DNA of 5,980 bases. Origin: an uncultured Bacteroides sp. Its GTDB lineage: Bacteria; Bacteroidota; Bacteroidia; Bacteroidales; Bacteroidaceae. Of this stretch, positions 1 to 5,963 are shown in pieces; position 1 is the first letter of the stretch, and every line of letters starts with the position of its first letter. Both the position numbers and the translations under genes were made by a program. Below the pieces are notes generated by a model. It was not told the origin of the DNA, did not search any database, and saw nothing but the letters and a program-made list of their open reading frames with translations. The stretch covers positions 1 to 5,980 of the forward strand of contig USSR01000443.1 of NCBI GenBank assembly GCA_900557355.1, read 5' to 3'.

Positions 1-34
1 TATTCTCTCTTTTTAATTCCTATCTTAGAAGCTG

Positions 35-66
35 CAAAGATAATGCAAACTGAGAGCAGAATAAAA
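35..66 (-). promoter_or_regulatory. Putative leftward promoter for a gene off the left edge
   Basis: On the minus strand the sequence reads TATCTTTG at 42-35, a full match to the Bacteroides -7 consensus TAnnTTTG. A TTTT at 66-63 (consensus TTTG) lies 20 nt upstream, within the usual spacing, and is part of the palindrome arm. This predicts transcription leaving the window to the left, probably from a divergent gene. The gene itself is not visible, so this rests on motif matching and on the identical arrangement upstream of the DUF4494 operon. Confidence 0.45.
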
Positions 67-78
67 TGAACTTGTTCA

Positions 79-108
79 TTTTTTATGTCGAAGTGCAGCT
101 TATCTTCG
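79..108 (+). promoter_or_regulatory. Putative promoter of the PIN-PhoH gene
   Basis: TATCTTCG at 101-108 differs by one base from the -7 consensus TAnnTTTG. T-rich sequence at 79-84 lies 16-18 nt upstream and could act as the -33 region, though it is not an exact TTTG. Initiation a few bases downstream would give a leader of roughly 30-35 nt before the ATG at 150. The other candidate is TTTG at 110-113, but it has no -7 box at a suitable distance. Moderate to weak prediction. Confidence 0.35.
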
Positions 109-149
109 CTTTGGAGGCAAATATATCAACATTTTAAATCTAAAAGAGT

Positions 150-1475
150 ATGGGAACAAAGAAAAATTTTGTGATTGATACGAATGTGATCCTTCACGAC
201 TATAACTGTCTTAAGAATTTCCAAGAGAACGACATTTATCTTCCCATCGTAGTTCTTGAAGAATTGGACAAATTCAAGAAAGGGAATGAACAGATAAACT
301 TCAATGCCCGTGAATTTCTCCGTGAACTCGATTTAGTTACCGATGACAATCTTTTCAATAAAGGTGCCTCTCTGGGCGAAGGTCTGGGAAGTTTATTTGT
401 GATAGCCGGTTCGGTGGATGCTCCGGATGTGTTCGACTCATTCCCCGAGCGTATTCCCGATCATAAGATTCTGGCTGTAGTGGACTGGCTGACACGCCAG
501 AAGAAGGATATGAAAACTATCCTGGTGACTAAAGATGTGAATCTCCGGATGAAAGCACGTTCCATAGGTCTGCTTTGCGAAGATTACATCAACGATAAGG
601 TGATAAATGTGGATATATTTGAAAAGTCAAATGAGGTGTTCGAAGGAATTGATCCTGCTTTGATAGACCGTATTTATTCTTCCAGAGAAGGACTGGATAT
701 CAGTGAGTTTGATTTCAAAGATATTATCCATCCGAATGAATGTTTTATCCTGAAAAGTGACAGGAATAGTGTCCTTGCGCGTTATAATCCTTTTACACAT
801 ACCATTTGCCGGGTAAATAAAACAAAGAACTATGGCATTGAACCCAGAAATGCTGAACAAAGTTTTGCTTTCGAAGTGTTGACTGATCCTAATATTAAGT
901 TGGTTGCTCTGACGGGCAAAGCTGGTACGGGAAAGACTTTGTTGGCTTTAGCAGCTGCCCTTAGTCAGATGAATGATTATAAACAGATTCTGTTGGCACG
1001 TCCGATTGTTGCTCTATCCAATAAAGATATTGGTTTCCTACCGGGTGATGCAAAAGAGAAAGTGGCACCTTACATGCAGCCCTTGTTTGATAATCTGAAT
1101 GTTATTAAACGTCAGTTTGCTTCTAATTCTACTGAAGTAAAACGTTTGGAAGATATGCAGAAAAGCGAGCAGCTGGTAATCGAGGCGTTAGCTTTCATTC
1201 GCGGACGTAGTTTGAGTGAAACTTATTGTATCATTGATGAAGCACAAAACTTGACTCCACATGAAATAAAAACTATTATCACCCGTGCTGGCGAAGGAAC
1301 CAAAATGGTGTTCACCGGTGATATCCAGCAGATAGACCAACCGTATCTGGACAGCCAGTCCAATGGCTTGGTTTACATGATTGATCGTATGAAAGATCAG
1401 AACCTTTTTGCTCATGTGAATTTGTTAAAAGGAGAACGTAGTCAACTAAGTGAATTAGCTAGTAATTTGATGTAA
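150..1475 (+). CDS. phoH: PIN domain-PhoH family ATPase (PhoH2/YlaK type)
   Basis: A 441-residue protein that fuses an N-terminal PIN nuclease domain to a C-terminal PhoH ATPase. The PIN part opens with FVIDTNVILHD (residues 7-17, acidic D10). It continues with the LEELD acidic cluster (36-40), D104 and the VTKDVNLRMKA segment (126-136), giving the spaced acidic residues expected of a metal-dependent RNase fold. The PhoH part has a Walker A GKAGTGKT (256-263), RGRS (351-354), Walker B IIDEAQN (361-367), the sensor-like FTGD (388-391) and a C-terminal GERS (428-431) that may hold an arginine finger. The length matches the two-domain PhoH2/YlaK class and not the shorter PhoH-only proteins. Mycobacterial PhoH2 has been reported as an RNA helicase and ribonuclease, so an RNA-processing role is inferred here. 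The protein looks cytoplasmic, with no signal or membrane segment. The ATG at 150 follows an A/G-rich AAAAGAG. It appears monocistronic, with its own upstream element and a stem-loop after the stop. Confidence 0.93.
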   Translation: MGTKKNFVIDTNVILHDYNCLKNFQENDIYLPIVVLEELDKFKKGNEQINFNAREFLRELDLVTDDNLFNKGASLGEGLGSLFVIAGSVDAPDVFDSFPERIPDHKILAVVDWLTRQKKDMKTILVTKDVNLRMKARSIGLLCEDYINDKVINVDIFEKSNEVFEGIDPALIDRIYSSREGLDISEFDFKDIIHPNECFILKSDRNSVLARYNPFTHTICRVNKTKNYGIEPRNAEQSFAFEVLTDPNIKLVALTGKAGTGKTLLALAAALSQMNDYKQILLARPIVALSNKDIGFLPGDAKEKVAPYMQPLFDNLNVIKRQFASNSTEVKRLEDMQKSEQLVIEALAFIRGRSLSETYCIIDEAQNLTPHEIKTIITRAGEGTKMVFTGDIQQIDQPYLDSQSNGLVYMIDRMKDQNLFAHVNLLKGERSQLSELASNLM

Positions 1476-1498
1476 CAGAGCTTTATAGATCATTAGTC

Positions 1499-1588
1499 TG
1501 AGGCTGTCTCAAAATTGAACTCACCTCTGAAAGTTAGATAAAAAACTTTTGGGGTTCACTTCAAAAAAACTATTTTGAGACAGCCTCA
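1499..1588. repeat. Long inverted-repeat element downstream of phoH, terminator-like
   Basis: Perfect 17-bp arms (1499-1515 and 1572-1588; sequence TGAGGCTGTCTCAAAAT and its complement) enclose a 56-nt loop. The loop holds an internal hairpin, AAAGTT (1530-1535) with AACTTT (1544-1549), and a short TGAAC/GTTCA pair (1516-1520 / 1554-1558). The element starts 24 bp after the phoH stop and is followed by a T-rich but interrupted tract, so it could end phoH transcription. The same arm sequence recurs at 3651-3698, which points to a dispersed repeat family. The arms resemble insertion-sequence termini, so a MITE-like origin is possible. No convincing target-site duplication is visible. Confidence 0.8.
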
Positions 1589-1627
1589 TTTCATTTTATC
1601 ACATATTTTTATCTTTTTCTTCTCTTA

Positions 1628-1652
1628 TTTGATAAAAAATGATGTATCTTTG
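1628..1652 (+). promoter_or_regulatory. Putative capD promoter
   Basis: TATCTTTG at 1645-1652 matches the Bacteroides -7 consensus exactly and lies 29 bp before the capD ATG, giving a leader of roughly 20-25 nt. The nearest TTTG (1628-1631) is only 13 nt upstream, shorter than the usual 19-21. No good -33 box lies at the usual distance, only a pyrimidine-rich tract from about 1605. The -7 call is fair; the -33 element is uncertain. Confidence 0.55.
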
Positions 1653-1681
1653 CCCCGCCTAAAGCAAAACTGTCAAATGAA

Positions 1682-3589
1682 ATGAAACATAAATTTTTTC
1701 ATCGATACCTCTCAGCAAAGGTATTGCCGATTTGGACTATTCTGTTGATCGATGTACTGATAATCGTTGTATCCAGCCTATTGGCTTATGCACTTCGGTA
1801 TGATTTTCAGAGTATTTTTCTGGAGTCTTCCACCATTGACAAAACGATTGTATGGACGGTCATTGTCAACTTAGTATTTTTTCGGGTATTTCGTACATAT
1901 TCCAATGTGTTGCGCTTTTCTTCGTTTATAGATATTATGCGCATCTTTGTGTCATTGACAGTGTCTTATTCACTGCTGATGATTTCAAGTGTACTTCTAT
2001 CAAGTTACATGAATGTCCGCCTGGCACCTGTGAGCGTGTTTTTCATGGCATATATTATCAGTTTCGCCATGATGTCCTGTTCGCGTATTGTTGTGAAGAT
2101 GTTTTATGAACTTCTGAATTTTGACGGAAGCCATAGCGCCAACGTTTTTATTTATGGCGCTAAGGAAGCGGGGGTGAATATTGCTAAAGCTTTGCGTGTG
2201 AACCTGCGTAATCATTATCGCTTGCGTGGTTTCATTGCTGACGAGCCGGAGTTGATAAATAAAGTGATGATGGGAGTGAAGGTATTCCCCAATGACGAGA
2301 CGTTGATTGATGTGCTGAGCGACCGTGATGTACATGCTATTATTATTTCGCCTGCCAAAATGGAGGAGCTGAAAAGGTCGGATATGACTGACCGTCTTTT
2401 GGCCCACAACATCAAATTGATGACTGCGCCTCCCTTGAGCGAATGGAGCGGGCAAACCTTGAACCGTACCCAACTGAAAGAAATACAGATTGAAGACCTC
2501 CTGCAGCGTAATCCGATTGAGATTGATATTCATAAAGTTGCTTCTCATCTGGAAGGAAAACGGGTGATGATAACCGGTGCTGCCGGTTCTATTGGCAGCG
2601 AAATCATGCGTCAGGTAGCTTCTTTCAATCCTTATAAGTTGATTCTGATAGACCAGGCAGAAACTCCGTTGCATGATATTCGTCTAGAATTGCAGGATTG
2701 TTGGCGTGATATTGATGCAGAGACTATCATTGCAGATATTTCCAATCCTACACGTATGGAAGATATTTTCAGGGAATATAGGCCTCAGTATATTTTCCAT
2801 GCGGCGGCTTACAAGCATGTACCGATGATGGAGGATAATGTTTCAGAGTCCATCCAGATCAATGTGTATGGAACCCGTACCATAGCTGACCTGGCTGTGA
2901 AGTATGGGGCGGAGAAGTTCGTGATGATCTCTACTGATAAGGCTGTGAACCCGACGAATGTGATGGGATGTTCCAAACGTATTTGTGAGATCTATGTACA
3001 GTCTTTGGCAAGGAAGTTACAACAAAATGGTGGATATGTAACTCAATTCATTACGACGCGCTTTGGCAATGTATTGGGTTCCAATGGTTCTGTGATTCCC
3101 CGTTTTCGCGATCAAATACAACGTGGGGGACCGGTTACAGTTACCCATCCTGAGATTATCCGCTATTTCATGACGATTCCTGAGGCTTGCCGTCTGGTAC
3201 TCGAGGCCGGTAGTATGGGGAATGGAGGTGAGATTTATATTTTTGATATGGGCAAGCCCGTGAAGATTGTAGATCTTGCCAAACGTATGATTAGTCTGTC
3301 AGGCCGTACGGATGTGAAAATAGAATTTACCGGATTGCGTCATGGTGAGAAGCTGTATGAGGAATTACTAAATGTGAAAGAATTGACCAAACCGACCTAT
3401 CATGATAAAATCATGATAGCTACTGTGCGTGAATATGACTATGATGAAGTGAAAGAGCGTATTCAGAAACTGATAGACGTTAGCTACACTTATGACCAGA
3501 TGAAGATTGTATCGGCCATGAAGGACATTGTGCCGGAATTTATCAGTAAGAATTCATGTTTCGAAGCATTGGACAAGAAACTGGTTTAA
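1682..3589 (+). CDS. capD: Membrane-bound nucleotide-sugar 4,6-dehydratase, CapD/WbpM/FlaA1 family
   Basis: A 635-residue polysaccharide-biosynthesis protein of the long WbpM-like type. The N-terminus has about four hydrophobic segments (roughly 16-37, 55-70, 84-107, 117-138) that anchor it in the inner membrane. A first Rossmann-like domain begins around VFIYGAKEAG (155-164). The catalytic SDR domain begins with TGAAGSIGSE (298-307, NAD(P) binding) and carries HAAAYKHVP (373-381), STDK (417-420), MGCSK (428-432) and RFGNVLGSNGSV (460-471). Met428 stands where the classical SDR Tyr-x3-Lys tyrosine would be, with Lys432 retained, as known for WbpM-type enzymes. The likely reaction is dehydration of UDP-GlcNAc or a similar UDP-HexNAc to a 4-keto-6-deoxy sugar, an early step toward capsule, O-antigen or glycoprotein sugars; the exact substrate cannot be read from sequence. 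The ATG at 1682 is chosen because the membrane segment follows directly and the promoter box is just upstream. No glycosyltransferase or other capsule gene lies in the window, so it stands alone here. Confidence 0.93.
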   Translation: MKHKFFHRYLSAKVLPIWTILLIDVLIIVVSSLLAYALRYDFQSIFLESSTIDKTIVWTVIVNLVFFRVFRTYSNVLRFSSFIDIMRIFVSLTVSYSLLMISSVLLSSYMNVRLAPVSVFFMAYIISFAMMSCSRIVVKMFYELLNFDGSHSANVFIYGAKEAGVNIAKALRVNLRNHYRLRGFIADEPELINKVMMGVKVFPNDETLIDVLSDRDVHAIIISPAKMEELKRSDMTDRLLAHNIKLMTAPPLSEWSGQTLNRTQLKEIQIEDLLQRNPIEIDIHKVASHLEGKRVMITGAAGSIGSEIMRQVASFNPYKLILIDQAETPLHDIRLELQDCWRDIDAETIIADISNPTRMEDIFREYRPQYIFHAAAYKHVPMMEDNVSESIQINVYGTRTIADLAVKYGAEKFVMISTDKAVNPTNVMGCSKRICEIYVQSLARKLQQNGGYVTQFITTRFGNVLGSNGSVIPRFRDQIQRGGPVTVTHPEIIRYFMTIPEACRLVLEAGSMGNGGEIYIFDMGKPVKIVDLAKRMISLSGRTDVKIEFTGLRHGEKLYEELLNVKELTKPTYHDKIMIATVREYDYDEVKERIQKLIDVSYTYDQMKIVSAMKDIVPEFISKNSCFEALDKKLV

Positions 3590-3650
3590 AAATATAGTTT
3601 GTCTCGAACTCACGTTAAATAAGAGTATTCCGTAAGAGGATTAAAGATAT

Positions 3651-3698
3651 AAGAGGCTGTCTCAAAATAAAGTGAATCCTATTTTGAGACAGCCTCTT
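3651..3698. terminator. Bidirectional terminator-like stem-loop between capD and the convergent operon
   Basis: A perfect 19-bp inverted repeat (3651-3669 / 3680-3698) with a 10-nt loop lies between two convergent genes, 61 bp after the capD stop and 30 bp from the stop of the DHOD-like gene. The position and the strong stem suit transcription termination in both directions, although no clean U-tract follows on either strand. The arms share AGGCTGTCTCAAAAT with the element at 1499-1588. Read on the minus strand, it resembles that element with most of its loop deleted. Confidence 0.75.
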
Positions 3699-3728
3699 GC
3701 TTTATAATGATATGTTGTGTGGTTCCTG

Positions 3729-4706
3729 TTATTTTCTGCTGGAGAAATATTTCATGAACTGAGTACGTTCAAAGGTATTCACACCATTCAAATCGCTAAC
3801 ATTCAACATTCCTTTGAATTGAGAGATTGTTTCCATTCCTTTACGATCCATCCATAAATTCAGGAAACGGGTATATTCTGCTACAAGCGCATAACTGTTT
3901 TGATAGAATGCACTACAGATTTCTATGGCTGAAGCTCCTGCAAGAATTGCTTTTACGATTCCTTCGGGAGAATGAATACCGCCTGATGCCGCGTAATCCA
4001 GCTTGTTTACTGCTGCTGAGGCAATACCTATCCAGCGTAAAGACTTAACCAGATCAGCTCCTGTGCTGAATACATTTCCTGAGATTTGCTTCATTTTCTC
4101 GATATCGATATCCGGCTGATAGAAACGATTGAACAATACAACAGCGGCGGCTCCATTGGCATATAGCTGGTCTATCAAAGCTATCGGATTAGTAAGGTTG
4201 TCGCCCAACTTCATAATGATCGGGATGCGAACTGTCTTTTTGATGTGGCTGAGAATATCAATATGACGTTGTTCAAATGAACCGTAATTGTACTGAACAT
4301 CTGTTTGTAACGCCAAAATATTAATTTCTATAGCATCGGCGCCTGCAGCTTCCATTTGCTGTGCAAAGCCTACCCATTCAGCATTCTGATAGCAGTTGAT
4401 ACTGGCAATAACAGGAATAGGGCATACTTTCTTAGTCTCTTTAATCAATTCCAGATATTCAGACAGCTTATGCTGGCGGACGTATTCTACCAGGTAATCA
4501 CTGCCTTCCGGATACATATTCGGATCTCCAAGCCAGTCAGCTTCCATCATGATCTGCTCCTCGAAAAGAGATTTCAGAACAATGGCACCGACACCGGCTT
4601 CATAGAATTTCTGATTTTTTTCAGCACTATCAGTTAAGCCTGAACTGCTGACGATAATCGGGTTTCTTAATTCTAACCCGGCAAAAGTAGTTTTTAATGT
4701 TGCCAT
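3729..4706 (-). CDS. Dihydroorotate dehydrogenase-like FMN protein, catalytic loop not conserved
   Basis: A 325-residue TIM-barrel protein related to class I/II dihydroorotate dehydrogenases. Visible family features are the N-terminal LELRNPIIVSSSGLT (11-25), VLKS (43-46, candidate FMN-contacting lysine), AGADAIEIN (121-129), IMKLGDNLTN (164-173), ASGGI (240-244) and AGASAIEICSA (256-266). Genuine DHODs have N-x-S-C-P-N (class 1) or N-x-S-S-P-N (class 2) after the ElN strand, carrying the catalytic Cys or Ser. Here the segment reads NILALQ (129-134), so the catalytic residue and its neighbours are replaced. It probably binds FMN but may not oxidise dihydroorotate; its substrate is unknown. 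I start it at the ATG at 4706 (MATLKTTF), which begins at the barrel's first strand. An in-frame ATG at 4751 would add 15 unrelated residues and overlap yggS by 20 bp. It is the last gene of the operon, 25 bp after yggS. Confidence 0.85.
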   Translation of the reverse strand: MATLKTTFAGLELRNPIIVSSSGLTDSAEKNQKFYEAGVGAIVLKSLFEEQIMMEADWLGDPNMYPEGSDYLVEYVRQHKLSEYLELIKETKKVCPIPVIASINCYQNAEWVGFAQQMEAAGADAIEINILALQTDVQYNYGSFEQRHIDILSHIKKTVRIPIIMKLGDNLTNPIALIDQLYANGAAAVVLFNRFYQPDIDIEKMKQISGNVFSTGADLVKSLRWIGIASAAVNKLDYAASGGIHSPEGIVKAILAGASAIEICSAFYQNSYALVAEYTRFLNLWMDRKGMETISQFKGMLNVSDLNGVNTFERTQFMKYFSSRK

Positions 4707-4731
4707 GGTAATAATGTTTAATGAATAATGA

Positions 4732-5400
4732 TTAATACGTTCTGTCTCCAAAGATTTTGCTTCCTACGCGTATCAGAGTACTGCCAGCCGCAATAGCTTG
4801 GTGATAATCGTGGGACATTCCCATGGACAACTCCCGAAAAGCCTCTGTGTCGGCAAACCATGAGTCTTTCACTTCTTTGAAGAAGCTACTTAATGAACAA
4901 AATTCCTTCTTTATTTGTTCATTGTCGTCTGTATTTGTCGCCATGCCCATCAAGCCGCATAATTGTATGTTACTGAGAGTTTTCCATTCACCTTCCGCTA
5001 ACATATCCCGACATTCGTCGAAACTGAAACCAAATTTAGTCTCTTCCTCTGCAATGTGCAGTTGCAGCAGGCAGTTGACCACTTTTCCGGCCTTTTCGGC
5101 CTGTTTATTGACCTCAACAAGAAGCTTGTATGAATCAATGCCGTGAATCAGGGCTACGTAGGGTACAATATACTTTATTTTATTAGTTTGCAGATGCCCG
5201 ATAAAATGCCATTCAATGTCTTTGGGAAGGCTTTCGTACTTGGCAGTCATTTCTTGCACCTTACTTTCACCGAACACTCGCTGCCCGGAGCGATAGGCTT
5301 CTTCTATCGCTTCATTGGGGTGAAATTTGGAAACAGCTACCAATCGCACCCCTTCAGGTAGTTCGTTCAGCACTTGTTGAAGATTATCTGCAATATTCAT
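4732..5400 (-). CDS. yggS: YggS/PLPBP family pyridoxal phosphate homeostasis protein
   Basis: A 222-residue single-domain protein with the alanine-racemase N-terminal-type barrel. It belongs to the PLP-binding YggS/PROSC/YlmE family, which binds PLP without known catalysis and affects vitamin B6 and amino-acid balance. Diagnostic segments are VAVSKFHP (21-28, with Lys25 the expected PLP Schiff-base lysine), FGESKVQE (43-50), WHFIGHLQTNK (64-74), KFGF (122-125), GLMGMA (149-154), SMGMSHDY (192-199) and RVGSKIFG (211-218), which forms the phosphate-binding end. Two motifs differ slightly from the common forms: FGES instead of FGEN, and RVGSKIFG instead of RIGTAIFG; neither suggests loss of function. 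The length is typical. The ATG at 5400 follows the DUF4494 stop by 14 bp, so the two genes are almost certainly co-transcribed. Cytoplasmic. Confidence 0.95.
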   Translation of the reverse strand: MNIADNLQQVLNELPEGVRLVAVSKFHPNEAIEEAYRSGQRVFGESKVQEMTAKYESLPKDIEWHFIGHLQTNKIKYIVPYVALIHGIDSYKLLVEVNKQAEKAGKVVNCLLQLHIAEEETKFGFSFDECRDMLAEGEWKTLSNIQLCGLMGMATNTDDNEQIKKEFCSLSSFFKEVKDSWFADTEAFRELSMGMSHDYHQAIAAGSTLIRVGSKIFGDRTY

Positions 5401-5414
5401 GATACTAATATATA

Positions 5415-5879
5415 TTAAACCTCCGGTTTATCATTGGGTTCTGCACTGTACGGATATACATCCATAAGAGGTGTTTCGGACACTAAAGCGATCTGATAAT
5501 CGGCCATTGTACCCTTCATGCCTTCATCCAGCTTTTTAACGGCATCACGGAGGTCGGCAGCCTGTACCAATACCTGAGTAGATGTTTTCTTTTCAGCTCC
5601 GCTCTTTTCATCCAGAGTGATGAAGACCAGTTTGCATTTGAACCAGCGATCTGCGGCTTCTTCTTCGCTTGGGAATAATTCGCTATAGTTAGCACGTTTG
5701 ATGTCCGATACTGTAAACTCTCCTGAAATAAACGGTGTCATTTCCTCAATAATACGTGCTTCTGCTTCCGTGAAGCTGAGTGCGTCTACTAGATAAGGTT
5801 CGGTTACTTTCTTGTTCATTCCGTTTTCCATTACTTTTTCGTAACGGATTTTGCACTCAAACCATGTATGCATTGCCAT
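5415..5879 (-). CDS. DUF4494 domain-containing protein of unknown function
   Basis: A 154-residue acidic, soluble protein without signal peptide or membrane segment. I recognise the opening HTWFECKIRYEK as the DUF4494 family, whose function I do not know. The protein appears to be two copies of one unit of about 65 residues. Residues 6-70 start WFECK, have KK at 23-24, LVDA at 30-33, a helix ending EEM at 47, and end FP at 69-70. Residues 79-143 start WFKCK, have KK at 97-98, LVQA at 104-107, a helix ending M121, and end YP at 142-143. Each half has one cysteine (C9, C82). The tail after 143 is short and charged. It is the first gene of the operon with yggS and the DHOD-like gene, with a promoter 53 bp upstream. 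The start could be ATG at 5879 or two codons later at 5873; both give the same domain. Confidence 0.85.
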   Translation of the reverse strand: MAMHTWFECKIRYEKVMENGMNKKVTEPYLVDALSFTEAEARIIEEMTPFISGEFTVSDIKRANYSELFPSEEEAADRWFKCKLVFITLDEKSGAEKKTSTQVLVQAADLRDAVKKLDEGMKGTMADYQIALVSETPLMDVYPYSAEPNDKPEV

Positions 5880-5931
5880 AATTTCTTTGTTTTTTAATTA
5901 TGAATTTATATTCTTGTTATAAAACTGACCA

Positions 5932-5963
5932 CAAAGATAATGCAAACGAAGGGTAGAATAAAA
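5932..5963 (-). promoter_or_regulatory. Promoter of the DUF4494-yggS-DHOD-like operon
   Basis: The minus strand reads TATCTTTG at 5939-5932, an exact -7 consensus match, with TTTT at 5963-5960 exactly 20 nt upstream as a partial -33 box. Initiation just downstream would leave a leader of about 45 nt before the ATG at 5879. The -33 position lies within the arm of the 5960-5979 palindrome, so a protein bound there could control the promoter. Confidence 0.55.

Larger units (their letters stand above)
29..108. repeat. Palindrome-centred intergenic repeat, copy 1
   Basis: The core at 63-82 is a palindrome with 9-bp arms (AAAATGAAC / GTTCATTTT) around a 2-nt centre. Outside it lie further inverted matches that are only roughly concentric: AAGATAA at 37-43 against TTATCTT at 100-106, and AAGCTGCA at 29-36 against TGCAGCTT at 94-101. 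A second copy in the same orientation begins at 5932. It shares 16 identical bases (35-50 = 5932-5947), then a diverged 7-nt spacer of equal length, then 13 more identical bases (58-70 = 5955-5967). The outward-pointing arms contain promoter-like boxes, so the element may be a bidirectional promoter or operator region rather than inert spacer. Whether it is widespread in the genome cannot be seen here. Confidence 0.75.

Noticed and set aside
21..42. TATCTT / AAGATA inverted pair as a separate hairpin
   Set aside because: It has only 6-bp A/T-rich arms and is better explained as part of the leftward promoter region of the larger element.
2000..2674. 224-codon open frame on the minus strand inside capD
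   Set aside because: It lies wholly antisense to a well-supported gene, its translation has no recognisable family and an unusual His/Gln-rich composition, and it has no promoter or leader. It is a shadow of the capD reading frame.
1499..3698. Composite transposon carrying capD between the two inverted repeats
   Set aside because: No transposase is present, no target-site duplications are visible at either element, and capD does not stand out by eye in base or codon use. I keep only the repeat-family observation.
4707..4751. Longer start (ATG at 4751) for the DHOD-like gene
   Set aside because: The extra 15 residues (METERINHYSLNIIT) match nothing in the barrel and would overlap the yggS end by 20 bp. 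The ATG at 4706 begins at the first conserved strand.
4823..5361. Plus-strand open frames (107 and 72 codons) across yggS
   Set aside because: Both are antisense to yggS, with no family resemblance or initiation signals.
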